Notes under the pieces: model-generated
Databases searched by the model: none
Told to the model about the DNA's origin: nothing
The model's input: only the letters and a program-made list of their open reading frames with translations
Part shown: one piece after another, positions 45,403 through 55,400 of the stretch
Layout of the letters: every line of letters begins with the position of its first letter
Numbering within the stretch: position 1 is the first letter of the stretch
DNA from: PALSA-1004 sp041483135
Lineage (GTDB): Bacteria > Pseudomonadota > Gammaproteobacteria > Burkholderiales > SG8-41
Assembly: GCA_041483135.1 (NCBI GenBank)
Contig: JBGPFE010000003.1
Span: forward strand, 82,298-146,297
Length of the DNA stretch: 64,000 nucleotides
Reading direction: 5' to 3'
Made by a program: the position numbers and the translations under genes

Positions 45403-48400
45403 ATGAATATCTCGCGCATTTTCATCGAGCGACCGGTGGCGACATCGGTACTGGTGAGCGCGCTCGCGTTCTTCGGCTGGTTTGCGTTCCAGACGCTGCC
45501 GATCAACGATCTGCCGAACGTGGATTTCCCGACGATACGGGTCACCGCCAACCTGCCCGGGGCGAATCCGGAGACCATGGCGTCCACCGTCGCGACGCCG
45601 CTGGAGCGGAATTTCAGCCAGATCGCCGGCGTCGACTCCATGAGTTCGTCGAGCACCACCGGTATCACCACGATCACGCTGCAGTTCAGCCTGTCGCGCG
45701 ACATCGATGCCGCCGCGCAGGACGTGCAGACGGCGATCGCCGCGGCGATGCGCCTGCTGCCCAAGGACATCAATCCGCCGACCTTCAGGAAGGTGAACCC
45801 CGCCGACTTTCCGGTCCTGATCCTCGCGCTGAGCGCGCAGACCCTGCCGCTGCCGGACCTCGACCGCTTCGGCGACGCGCATATCGCGCAGCGCCTGTCC
45901 ATGCTCGACGGGGTCGCTCAGGTGGTCGTGTTCGGCACCCAGAAATACGCGGTGCGTATCTATCTCGATCCCGAGGCAATCTCCAAGCGCGGGCTGGGCT
46001 TCGAGAAAATCGTCGATGCGATTCAGGGCGCGAACAGCAATCTGCCGTCCGGCATGCTGCAAGGAGCGGGTCGCAATTACACGGTGACATCGTCGGGCAA
46101 ACTATCGCGCGCGGTCAATTTCCAGAACATGATCGTCGCCTATTCCAACGGCATGCCCGTACGGCTGTCCGACATCGGGCGCGCGGAGGACAGCGTCCAG
46201 AACACCAAGGTCCTTACCTGGTATAACGGTGAGCGCGCAATCATCCTGGCGATCTACCGCCAGCCCGGATCGAACACGGTGGAAGTCGTGAAATCGATCC
46301 GTGCGCTGTTCCCGGACATTCGCGGCGCGGCGCCGCCCGGCGTCAAGATCGAGGTTATCAACGACCGCTCGCAGTTCATTCGCGACTCGATCCACGAAGT
46401 GAACTTCACGCTGTTGCTCTCGATTTTCCTCGTCGTCATGGTAATCCTGATGTTTCTGCGCAACGCGACCGCAACCCTGATCACCGCGCTGATCCTGCCG
46501 ACGTCGGTGTTGGGGACGTTCGCGGCGATGTACCTGCTGGGCTTCAGCCTGAACAACCTGTCCTTGATGGCATTGACGCTGGCGGTAGGCTTCGTGGTGG
46601 ACGACGCAATCGTGGTGCTGGAGAACATCACGCGCCATCTCGAGATGGGCAAGACCCGCATGCAGGCGGCGCTCGAAGGGGCGCAGGAAATCGGCTTTAC
46701 CGTGCTGTCGATGACTCTTTCGCTTGCCGCCGTGTTCCTGCCGATTCTGTTCATGCAGGGCATTCTGGGCCGGTTGTTCAAGGAGTTTGCGGTGACGGTC
46801 GGCGCGGCCGTACTGATTTCAGGCATCGTCTCGCTGTCGCTGACGCCGATGCTGTGCAGCCTGCTGCTCAAGCCTCACGGCGAAGGCCATCACGGCAAGG
46901 TCTATTACTGGCTCGAAGCGTTTTTCGACAGCGCGCGCGACCTGTATGGCACGACTCTGCGCTGGACGATGCACCATCGCGGCCTGATGCTGTCGTTTTC
47001 CGCTGTAATCCTCGCGCTGACTTTCGTGCTCTACGGTGCGGTGCCCAAGGGTTTCATCCCGAAGCAGGACACCGGTCTTATTTACGGCTCGACGCGGGCC
47101 CCGGAAGGCGTTACGTTCGACGACCTGTCCGCGCGTCAGAAAGAAGTGGCCGAGATCATTCAGAAGAACCCCAATGTGGAAGCGGTCATGTCGACCGCAG
47201 GCCAGGGATTGGGCGGCGTGTTCGGCGACAACATCGGGCGCGCGATCGTACGCCTGAAACCGCGCGGCGAACGGAACTTGACGGCAGATGAGGTGATTCA
47301 GGATCTGCGCCGCAGCTTGCGCGGCATCGAAGGCATGCGCATTTACTTTCAAAATCCGCCGGCGATCCAGATCGGCGGCATCTCCAGCGCAAGTGACTAT
47401 CAACTCGTGCTGCAGGGCAGCGAGCTGCAGTCGCTATTCAAGCCGGCGCAGGAAATGGAAGCCCGGCTGCGGGAACAGCCGTATTTGCAGGACGTGAACT
47501 CGACCCTCGAACTGCGCAACCCGGAAATCCGCGTCAACATCAAGCGTGACCGCGCGGCGGCTCTGGGCGTGACCGCGGAGCAGGTCGAGAACGCGCTCTA
47601 CAATGCCTATGGCGGCCGTCAGATCAGCACCATCTATGGCGCGACGGACCAGTATTACGTGATCCTCGAGCTCGACCGGCGTTTCCAAACCAACGTCAAT
47701 GCACTGTCCTCTCTCTACGTGCAAAGTTCTAAAGGTGACATGGTTCCAATTTACGCGGTCGCCGACATCAAGATCGGCGTCGGGCCGGTGTCGGTCAACC
47801 ATTACGGGCAACTGCCCTCCGTGATTCTCTCCTTCAATCTGGCGCCCGGGGTGTCGGTCGGCGAAGGGATCGACCGCATACGGGAAATGGTGCGTGGGAT
47901 GCTCCCGAGCGGAGTGACCTATACGTTTGCCGGCAGCGCGAAGGCATTCCAGGACTCCTTCGTATCGTTGCCCATTCTGCTGCTGATCACGATCCTGGTC
48001 ATTTACATGATCCTGGCGATCCTGTACGAACATTACGGGCATCCGCTCACGATCCTGACCGCGCTGCCATTCGCCGGCTTCGGCGCGCTGCTGATGCTGC
48101 TCGTGTTCAGGCAGGAGCTCAATATCTTCAGCTTCGTCGGCATCATTCTGCTGGTGGGACTGGTGAAGAAGAACGGCATCATGATGGTCGATTTCGCGCT
48201 TACGTTGCAGCGCGAGAAAGAGCTTAACGCTGCGGACGCCGTTGTCGAGGCGTGTCTGATCCGCTTCCGGCCGATTATGATGACGACGATGTCGGCGATC
48301 CTCGCGACGCTGCCGATCGCGCTCGGCGTCGGGGCTGGCGCCGAGGCGCGGCGTCCGCTCGGCATCGCGGTCGTCGGCGGGCTGCTCTTCTCGCAGTTCC

Positions 48401-48492
48401 TGACGCTCTACGTGACGCCGACGTTCTATGTCAGCATGGAACGCGTCATCGAGTTTTTCCGCAAGCGCAAAACGGTCACGGCAGCAGGATAA
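45403..48492 (+). CDS. RND efflux permease (MdtB/AcrB-type)
   Basis: A 1029-residue proton-driven pump with 12 membrane helices, beginning NISRIFIERPVATSVLVSAL. The proton-relay acidic pair is visible in LAVGFVVDDAIVVLENI, and helix 10-11 motifs (LVGLVKKNGIMMVDFAL, RPIMMTTMSAILATLPIALG) fit the MdtB/MdtC hydrophobe/amphiphile exporters. ATG 45403 is chosen, two bases after the adaptor stop. Only one pump gene is present, so it likely works as a homotrimer. Substrate spectrum unknown; drug, bile-like compound or metal export are possible. Confidence 0.96.
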   Translation: MNISRIFIERPVATSVLVSALAFFGWFAFQTLPINDLPNVDFPTIRVTANLPGANPETMASTVATPLERNFSQIAGVDSMSSSSTTGITTITLQFSLSRDIDAAAQDVQTAIAAAMRLLPKDINPPTFRKVNPADFPVLILALSAQTLPLPDLDRFGDAHIAQRLSMLDGVAQVVVFGTQKYAVRIYLDPEAISKRGLGFEKIVDAIQGANSNLPSGMLQGAGRNYTVTSSGKLSRAVNFQNMIVAYSNGMPVRLSDIGRAEDSVQNTKVLTWYNGERAIILAIYRQPGSNTVEVVKSIRALFPDIRGAAPPGVKIEVINDRSQFIRDSIHEVNFTLLLSIFLVVMVILMFLRNATATLITALILPTSVLGTFAAMYLLGFSLNNLSLMALTLAVGFVVDDAIVVLENITRHLEMGKTRMQAALEGAQEIGFTVLSMTLSLAAVFLPILFMQGILGRLFKEFAVTVGAAVLISGIVSLSLTPMLCSLLLKPHGEGHHGKVYYWLEAFFDSARDLYGTTLRWTMHHRGLMLSFSAVILALTFVLYGAVPKGFIPKQDTGLIYGSTRAPEGVTFDDLSARQKEVAEIIQKNPNVEAVMSTAGQGLGGVFGDNIGRAIVRLKPRGERNLTADEVIQDLRRSLRGIEGMRIYFQNPPAIQIGGISSASDYQLVLQGSELQSLFKPAQEMEARLREQPYLQDVNSTLELRNPEIRVNIKRDRAAALGVTAEQVENALYNAYGGRQISTIYGATDQYYVILELDRRFQTNVNALSSLYVQSSKGDMVPIYAVADIKIGVGPVSVNHYGQLPSVILSFNLAPGVSVGEGIDRIREMVRGMLPSGVTYTFAGSAKAFQDSFVSLPILLLITILVIYMILAILYEHYGHPLTILTALPFAGFGALLMLLVFRQELNIFSFVGIILLVGLVKKNGIMMVDFALTLQREKELNAADAVVEACLIRFRPIMMTTMSAILATLPIALGVGAGAEARRPLGIAVVGGLLFSQFLTLYVTPTFYVSMERVIEFFRKRKTVTAAG

Positions 48493-48537
48493 GTTACGCC
48501 CATCGCGGTAATTTTTGCCGGCCATTGCGATTTTGGT

Positions 48538-48567
48538 TTGACGCCACTGGCGTCACGTTGCTATAAT
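48538..48567 (+). promoter_or_regulatory. Promoter of the initiator tRNA gene
   Basis: TTGACG (48538-48543) and TATAAT (48562-48567) with an 18-bp spacer lie 14 bases before the tRNA. Near-consensus and well placed. Confidence 0.75.
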
Positions 48568-48581
48568 GAAAACTCATCTGA

Positions 48582-48658
48582 CGCGGGGTGGAGCAGTCTG
48601 GCAGCTCGTCGGGCTCATAACCCGAAGGTCATAGGTTCAAATCCTATCCCCGCAACCA
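48582..48658 (+). tRNA. Initiator tRNA-fMet (CAT)
   Basis: A 77-base cloverleaf starting CGCGGGG and ending CCCCGCAACCA. Initiator hallmarks are visible: an unpaired C1-A72 at the acceptor end, the three G-C pairs next to the anticodon loop (TCGGG CTCATAA CCCGA), anticodon CAT, and GGTTCAAATCC in the T arm. The CCA end is encoded. It stands alone between the efflux operon and the UbiD gene. Confidence 0.97.
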
Positions 48659-48664
48659 AATTCC

Positions 48665-48697
48665 ATGCCCCGCGCGACCCGCGGGGCATTTTCTTTT
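48665..48697 (+). terminator. Intrinsic terminator after tRNA-fMet
   Basis: ATGCCCCGCG (48665-48674) pairs with CGCGGGGCAT (48680-48689) and is followed by TTTTCTTTTT. This is a textbook rho-independent terminator for the tRNA transcript. Confidence 0.88.
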
Positions 48698-48742
48698 TGG
48701 GGTAGTATCCCTGCTTCAATCAGACGAGGCTGAAATACCGTC

Positions 48743-50383
48743 ATGACCGATGCCAAGCGCGGCTACCCCGATCTTCACGAGCATCTCGAGGCGCTGAGGA
48801 ATCAGGGGTTGCTCGTGACCATCGACCGGCCGGTCGACAAGGATGCCGAGCTGCACCCGCTGGTGCGCTGGCAGTTCGTCGGCGGCATCGAGGAGCACGA
48901 GCGCAAGGCTTTTTTGTTCACCAACGTCGTCGACGGCCGCGGCCGCAAGTATGCGATGCCGGTCGTGGTCGGCGCGCTCGCCGCCAACCGTGCGATCTAC
49001 GGTGTCGGCATGTGCGCGGCGCTCGAAGAGATACCAGCGAGGTGGGATCACGCCATCGCGCATCCAGTTGAGCCGCGCATCGTCACGACTGCCGCCTGCC
49101 AGGAAGTCGTGATCGAAGGCGCGGCGCTCAAGGGCGAAGGCAACGGGCTTGACCGGCTGCCGATCCCGATCTCGACGCCGGGCTTCGACAGCGCGCCGAC
49201 TCTCACCGCGACCAACGTTATCACGCGGGACCCGGAGACCGGGGTGCAGAACCATGGTACTTACCGCGCCGGGCTCAAGGCACCGGACCGGCTGGTGATC
49301 CGCATGGCGACCCGTGTCGGCGGCGCCGGCGGCTATCGTCATTACTTGAAGTACCAGAGCCGCGGCGACAAGACCATGCCGTGCGCCATCGTGCTGGGCG
49401 CGCCGCCTTTTGTCGCGTTCGTGGCGCCGCAGAAGCTGCCGGTCGACGTCGACGAGATCGGGGTCGCCGGCGGGCTCGCCGGCGGGCCGATCAACGTAGT
49501 GCGCGGGCGCACCGTCGATCTTTTGATCCCGGCCGAAGCCGAGATCGTGATCGAAGGGCTGATCGACACCGAATACCTCGAACCCGAGGGGCCGTTCGGC
49601 GAATCGCACGGCCATGTCGCGCTCGAGGAATACAACATGCCGATGCGGGTCACCGCGATCACTCATCGCCGGAATGCGATTGTTGCCTCCTACCTGAGCC
49701 AGGTGACACCGAGCGAATCAAGCGCGATGAAGCGCGTCGCCTACGAGCCGATGTTTCTCGCGCACCTGCGCAATACGCTGGGCATCCGCGGGGTAAAACG
49801 CATCACGCTGCACGAGCGGATGACCGCGCTGCGGCGCGTTGTGGTGGTCACAGTTGAGAAAGGAATGCCGCGCACCGAGATCTGGCGGGCGCTCTACGGG
49901 GTGACTTCCTTCAGAGCTGATTGCGGGAAAATCTGCATCGCGGTCAACGATGACGTCGATCCCGACAACTCGGATGCGATTTTCTGGGCGCTCGCGTTTC
50001 GCATGAATCCGGCGACCGACTTGCAGGTGTTGCCTTATCGCAGCCCGGGACACGGCCCGGAACGGGAACACGAGGCCGAGCGCGAGGACGCCACGTTGCT
50101 CATGGACGCAACGATGAAGGAGGATCTGCCGCCCCTCGCTTTGCCGAAGCAGGAGTACATGGAGCGGGCGAAGAAAGTGTGGGAGGAACTTGGGCTGCCG
50201 AAACTGCGCCCGCAGTCGCCCTGGTTCAGCGACTCCCGCGGCGATTGGCTGCCGCAATGGGACGAAGCGGCGAGGCGCGCGGTCGAGGGCCGTTATCTCG
50301 AGAACGGCCGCATCACTGAAAAGCTAAGGCGCAAGGGACTGAAACCCGAGACTAAGTTCCGGCCTGACAACGAAGGGCAGTGA
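48743..50383 (+). CDS. UbiD-family decarboxylase
   Basis: A 546-residue protein of the UbiD family, which uses a prenylated FMN cofactor to (de)carboxylate aromatic, heteroaromatic or unsaturated acids. Family regions visible are DLHEHLEALRNQG at the start, IPISTPGFDSAPTLTATNVI, GTYRAGLKAPDRLVIRM, YLEPEGPFGESHG and the C-terminal DVDPDNSDAIFWALAFRMNP. It is longer than E. coli UbiD. No ubiX-type prenyltransferase is adjacent. It is convergent with a hydroxylase/Bug operon, which suggests degradation of an aromatic or heterocyclic acid rather than ubiquinone synthesis; the substrate is inference. Confidence 0.93.
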   Translation: MTDAKRGYPDLHEHLEALRNQGLLVTIDRPVDKDAELHPLVRWQFVGGIEEHERKAFLFTNVVDGRGRKYAMPVVVGALAANRAIYGVGMCAALEEIPARWDHAIAHPVEPRIVTTAACQEVVIEGAALKGEGNGLDRLPIPISTPGFDSAPTLTATNVITRDPETGVQNHGTYRAGLKAPDRLVIRMATRVGGAGGYRHYLKYQSRGDKTMPCAIVLGAPPFVAFVAPQKLPVDVDEIGVAGGLAGGPINVVRGRTVDLLIPAEAEIVIEGLIDTEYLEPEGPFGESHGHVALEEYNMPMRVTAITHRRNAIVASYLSQVTPSESSAMKRVAYEPMFLAHLRNTLGIRGVKRITLHERMTALRRVVVVTVEKGMPRTEIWRALYGVTSFRADCGKICIAVNDDVDPDNSDAIFWALAFRMNPATDLQVLPYRSPGHGPEREHEAEREDATLLMDATMKEDLPPLALPKQEYMERAKKVWEELGLPKLRPQSPWFSDSRGDWLPQWDEAARRAVEGRYLENGRITEKLRRKGLKPETKFRPDNEGQ

Positions 50384-50440
50384 TTGAGTAATTAGGTGAT
50401 CCGGTGATTTAGGGATAATCACGCAATTACTGAATCACTC
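50381..50440. terminator. Hairpin between convergent UbiD and Bug genes
   Basis: GTGATTGAGTAATT (50382-50395) pairs almost perfectly with AATTACTGAATCAC (50425-50438). The interior repeats GGTGAT units. The arms overlap both gene ends, so it may terminate transcription in both directions. No T-run is seen. Confidence 0.4.
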
Positions 50441-51442
50441 GGCTTTTATGCCGGCGGCCTTGACCACTTTCCTCCACCGCGCGACTTCCGTCTTTATGAG
50501 CGCGCTGAATTCGGCGGCAGTATTGCCGACGGGCTCGGAGCCTTCGAGCGCCAGGATGGATTTCATCTCTGGCATATGCACGGCTTTGACGGCTTCTGTA
50601 TTGAGTATCGCGACGATCGGATGAGGTGTCCGCGCCGGCGCGAGCAGACCTATCCATGACGCGTACGCATAGCCCGGCACGCCCGACTCCGCAACGGTCG
50701 GCACCTCAGGCGCGGCGGCAGTGCGTTTGGTCGTCGTAACCGCGAGCGCGCGCAGCCGGCCGTTTTTGACGAACGGCAGCGCGGTCGAAATGGTCGCGAA
50801 ATTTACCTGCACTTCGCCGCCGAGCAGCGCATTCACCGCGAGCCCGCCGCCCTTGTACGGAACGTGCACGAGCCTGATTCCAGTCATGACCATAAACATT
50901 TCCATCGACAGGTGAGTGCCGGTGGCGACCCCGCTCGAGCCGAAATTGAGCTGGCCCGGCCGCGCTTTCGCGTAATCGATCAATTCCTTGACGGATTTGA
51001 CCGGCAGCACCGGCTGCACCACGAGGATATTGGGCAGGGAGGAGAGCAGCGTGATCGGCGCGAAATCGCGCGCCGGATCGAACGGCAGATCCGGGTGCAG
51101 GCTCGGGCTCATCGAAAACGACGCTGCCACCGCGAGCAACGTATAGCCATCCGGCGCGGCCTTCGCAACGAGGTCGGTGCCGATCACGCTGCCGGCTCCC
51201 GGACGGTTGTCGACCACCACGGGCTCCTTGAGCGCGTTAGCCAGCTGTTGCGCGAGCGGGCGGGCGACGAGGTCCGTGGAGCCGCCCGCGCTCTGCGGCA
51301 CGATGAGCCGAATCGGTTTCACGGGATAGGTTTGCGCAACGACGGTGCTCGCGTGGATCGCTAACGCGGCCGCCGCTGCAGCGAGGACGTAACGACCAAC
51401 CGCTGTGAAAGCGTTTCGCCGTGGGATCGTATTGGACAACAT
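50435..51442 (-). CDS. Bug/TctC-family solute-binding protein
   Basis: A 335-residue periplasmic binding protein. A long signal peptide ends at VVAQ (about residue 37). Bug motifs are YPVKPIRLIVPQSAGG, VVVDNRPGAGSVIGTDL, AAPDGYTLLA, VHVPYKGGGLAVNALLGG, and the C-terminal EVARWRKVVKAAG. It is the last of four genes on the minus strand, after the hydroxylase. No tctAB genes are seen, so it probably delivers to a distant permease or serves as a sensor. Likely ligand is the hydroxylase substrate or a related acid, by context only. Confidence 0.93.
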   Translation of the reverse strand: MLSNTIPRRNAFTAVGRYVLAAAAAALAIHASTVVAQTYPVKPIRLIVPQSAGGSTDLVARPLAQQLANALKEPVVVDNRPGAGSVIGTDLVAKAAPDGYTLLAVAASFSMSPSLHPDLPFDPARDFAPITLLSSLPNILVVQPVLPVKSVKELIDYAKARPGQLNFGSSGVATGTHLSMEMFMVMTGIRLVHVPYKGGGLAVNALLGGEVQVNFATISTALPFVKNGRLRALAVTTTKRTAAAPEVPTVAESGVPGYAYASWIGLLAPARTPHPIVAILNTEAVKAVHMPEMKSILALEGSEPVGNTAAEFSALIKTEVARWRKVVKAAGIKAE

Positions 51443-51472
51443 GCGTCGAGGGCTCTCTGCGTGCGTGTCCGC

Positions 51473-52438
51473 TTAATCGATGCGAGCGCCCGACTGCTTG
51501 ATGACTTTTGCCCACTTCACGATTTCCGCTTTAATGTGGGCGGCGAACTGCTCGCGGGTGCCGCCGACCGGGACCAAGCCATCATCCGTCAGGTGGTTTT
51601 TCATGTCCGCTGATTGCATGATCTTCATGGCGTGCGAATTGAGGACGTTGAGTATGTCTTCGGGCGTGCCCGCCGGCGCGAGCAGGCCGTACCATTGGGC
51701 CGATTCGTAGCCGCGCAGCCCCGATTCGGCGATGGTCGGCAGCGCCGGCATGGCCGGCAGCCGCGCCGCGCTCGTCACGGCGATCGCGCGCAGTCGCCCC
51801 GACTTGACATGCGGGCCGGCGTTGATCGCGGGCAGGAACATGACCGGCGTCTCGCCGCTCAGGATCCCGATCAATGCCGGTCCCGAGCCGCGGTAAGGGA
51901 TATGCACCATTCTGACTCCAGCGAGAGTGTTGAAAAGCTCACCGGCGAGGTGCGGCGTGCTGCCGCTGCCCGAGCCGGCAAAGCCGATTTCGCCGGGCCG
52001 CGCTTTGGCGAGCGCGATGAGGTCCTTGACTGATTTCACCGGCAGCGACGGATGCACGACGAGCACATTGGGGCCGATTGCCATCAGGCTGATCGGGTCG
52101 AAGTCATTGAGCGCGTCATAGCCGGTTTTTGCGTAGAGGCTGGGGTTGGTCACGAAGCCGGCGCCGGTGAACAGCAGCGTGTAGCCGTCTTTCGGCGACT
52201 TCGCGGCCACTTCGGTGCCGATGTTGCCGTTCGCGCCACCGCGGTTCTCGATGACGAATGACTTGCCGAAGCTTTCAGAGAGTTTTTGCGCGAGCATGCG
52301 GCCGGCGCTGTCGACGCCGCCGCCGGCGGGAAACGGGACCAGCATGCGCACCGGACCGCTCGGATAGCTTTGCGCTAACGCATGCGAGGCAGCCGCCAGC
52401 GCCAGCAATCCCAATGCTTTCGCTATGCGCGTGATCAT
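51473..52438 (-). CDS. Bug/TctC-family solute-binding protein
   Basis: A 321-residue periplasmic binding protein; a signal peptide ends at HALAQ (about residue 23). Bug motifs are YPSGPVRMLVPFPAGGG, FVIENRGGANGNIGTE, KSPKDGYTLLF and VHIPYRGSGPALIGILSGE. ATG 52438 overlaps the stop of the molybdenum hydroxylase gene as ATGA, proving translational coupling. A paralogue follows 30 bases downstream. Two binding proteins cotranscribed with a hydroxylase point to uptake or sensing of its substrate. Confidence 0.94.
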   Translation of the reverse strand: MITRIAKALGLLALAAASHALAQSYPSGPVRMLVPFPAGGGVDSAGRMLAQKLSESFGKSFVIENRGGANGNIGTEVAAKSPKDGYTLLFTGAGFVTNPSLYAKTGYDALNDFDPISLMAIGPNVLVVHPSLPVKSVKDLIALAKARPGEIGFAGSGSGSTPHLAGELFNTLAGVRMVHIPYRGSGPALIGILSGETPVMFLPAINAGPHVKSGRLRAIAVTSAARLPAMPALPTIAESGLRGYESAQWYGLLAPAGTPEDILNVLNSHAMKIMQSADMKNHLTDDGLVPVGGTREQFAAHIKAEIVKWAKVIKQSGARID

Positions 52439-55400
52439 GTGCGTGCGGCGCGCCGCCATGCTGTAGATAATGCGCGCGCCGCGAATTCGACTGCCATCTC
52501 GCGCTTGTAAGCCGCCGACCCGCGGACATTCGACATGGGCTGCGCGAGCGTGCGTACTTGCTGCACGGCTTTGCGTATCCGATCCGGGTCCAATGCCTGG
52601 CCGGCAAGGTCTCGTAAATCGAGAACGATAGGTTTCCAGCTGACCGACCCGACGACGACGCGTGCAGCAGTGCACTTGCCGGCAGCATCGAGCTGCACCA
52701 TCGCGGCCGTGTTTACTGCCGGCGTTTCGATTACGCCGCGAGGCAGGTATTTGCAGAAGCTCGAGCCCGTGCGCGGCGGAAGGGCGTCTACCTCGATTCC
52801 CGTCACAAGCTCGTCCTTCCCGAGGCGCGCCTCGAACAATTGCTGCAATGGCATTGTACGCGGCTTTTGTGGCCCCGCAACGCTGACCTTGCCACGCAGC
52901 GCCAGCAGCGCGACCGGCAGGTCGAAACCACCGATCAACGGTCCCACGCTGCCGCCGACCGTCGTCATTTGCCGGATCCGCGTGTGGCCCGCGCTCTCGA
53001 GGGCTTCACCGATCGCCTGCCACGCTTCGCGCACTTGCTCATTTTCGTAGAGCGCCTGCTGGCGTACCGCCGCGCCGGCGCGCAGCGTGCCGTGTGCGTC
53101 GATCGACCATATAGCAAGCTCGGGAATGCGCCCGATGGCAATGAGGCGCTTCGCCTGCGGGAAGCCCGTCCGTTCGCGCCGCACCGCGTGCGACATGCCG
53201 CCGGCGATAATGGCAGCGTCGCCTTTGGCGAGTGCAGCCACGATCTCGTCGACGCTGCGCGCGAAGATGAATTCCGCATTGACCGGGCGTGCGCCTGATG
53301 GACGGCCCGCGGCGAGCCGGTTCCACACCGAGCTCTTGGGCGCGGCGGGAGGCGCAGGTTGGTCGCCCGCATAAAGCCCGGGATGCAGCGCGCGATGAAT
53401 TTTTTCCGCGGTGATCGGCAGTTCCCTGATGCGCACGCCGACCGCGTCCGCGATCGCGTTGGCAATCGCCGCTGGCACGGCGTCGAGCCCGATCTCGCCG
53501 AGACCCTTTGCACCGTACGGTCCGGACGGTTCGTACGAGTCGGCGAATGCGACGTGGAGCTTTGGCATCATCGCGGCGGACGGAATCGCGTAGTCGATAA
53601 GCTGCGGGTCGGTCGGGGCTCCGCCGTACCAATCGAAGTACTCGGTGAGCGCAAGGCCAAGCCCTTGCGTGACGGCGCCCGTCACCTGGCCTTCCGCAGC
53701 CGCCGGATGAATCACGGTGCCGCAATCGACGGCAGTCGCGAGCTCCGCCACTGTGACCCTGCCGGTATCCGGATCGACTTCGACTTCCGCCGCGTTCACT
53801 GCGAAGTTATAGGCGCCCGACTCGTTGCCGTAGCGGCTGTGGTCCGGAAACGCCGAAGGATTGTCCCAGCTGCCGACGCCGACGATCGGCTGCCCGCCGG
53901 GCTGATAGATATGCGCGCGCACGATCGCGGCGACCGTTTTGAAATCGGCTTCGCGCCCGCGGCGCGGCCCGATCTCGCCATTGATGATCGCCAGCTCGTC
54001 CATCGGGCGCTGGAATTGCGCGGCCGCAGCCGCGAGCAATTGGTTCTTCGCCGCCGCCGCCGCGCGCTTGACTGCGTTGCCGGCGACGTAGGTCAGGCGG
54101 CTCGCGAGCGCCCCGAGCGCATACGTCTGCACATCCGTGTCGGGACGCGTGATGTCCACGTCTTCGTAGCGCAGGCCGAGCTCTTCCGCCGCAATCTGGC
54201 GCAATACCGTCAACGTGCCCTGGCCGATTTCGCCTTCGCCGGTGATGATCGTGGCGCGGCCGTCGTCATTGATGCGGACAATCGCAGTGCTGCCGTCCCA
54301 GTCGCCGAAGCTGCGGCGGCCGTTGACATGAATGCTGCAGGCGATGCCGAGACCGCGGTTCGGTTTCTTGTGTTGGCGTTTCTCCCGCCACCCGATCATT
54401 TGCGCAGCCTTATCGATGCATTGCTTGAGCTCGCAGCTCGTGATTTTGTGGTTGTGGGGTGACACATCACCCGGATCCGCTGCATTCATGCGCAGCAAGT
54501 CGACGATGTCGATGCCGAGTTTCCCGGCTGCGAGGTCCCATGCCTGCTCGACGGCCCAATCCGCGGACGGATTGCCGAAACCGCGGAACGCGCCGGTCGG
54601 CACGAGATTGGTATAGACGAGCGTGGAGTCCGCGCGCACGGCGGGATATTTGTAGAGCGCATCGTGACGCACCGTCGCTGCGCCGAGGATCGCTTGCGAT
54701 TTGCCGGTGTAGGCGCCGTTGTCGGCTAGCATTTTTATGTCCTTGGCCTTGATGCGGCCATCGCGGCTGAACCCGAGCCGCACCCAGTAGCGGATCGGCA
54801 TGCGCGGGTGGCTGGCGAGAAACTCTTCCTCGCGGGTGTGAATGAGCCTGACCGGCTTGCCGGCCTTGCGCGCAAGAATCGCGCAAACGACCGATGCGTT
54901 GTCGTCGCCGGACTTGCCGCCGAAGCCGCCGCCCACCTCGGTCTGGATCACGCGCACTTTGCTTTCGGGCACACCCAGCGCGATCGCATAACGGCCGCGC
55001 GCAAGAAAAGGCGTTTGCGTATTGCACCACATCGTAACCCGGCCATCGGTCCAGTGTGCCACGCAGCCGATGGTTTCGAGTGCGGTATGCCACTGGCGGG
55101 CGCTTTCCCACGTGCCCTCGACGATCGCGTCGCTGGCTTTGAATCCGGCCTCGACGTCGCCGCGCTCGAAAGCAAAGTGATGCGCGATGTTGCCGATTGC
55201 ATCGTCGTGGACCAGCGGTGCTCCCGGAGCGAGCGCCTGATCGAGCGACAGCACCGCGGGAAGCACTTCGTATTCGACGACGATGCGATCGACCGCCGCG
55301 CGCGCCGTCATGGCGTCCAGGGCCGCGACTGCCGCGACTTCGTCGCCGACGTAGCGCACTTTCTCGATCGCGAGCGGATACAAGTCGGGACGGAAGCATC

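Noticed and set aside
48582..48658. tRNA-fMet as the integration site of a genomic island covering 48743-56141
   Set aside because: No integrase and no direct repeat of the tRNA 3' end were noticed downstream; the tRNA has its own terminator and normal context.
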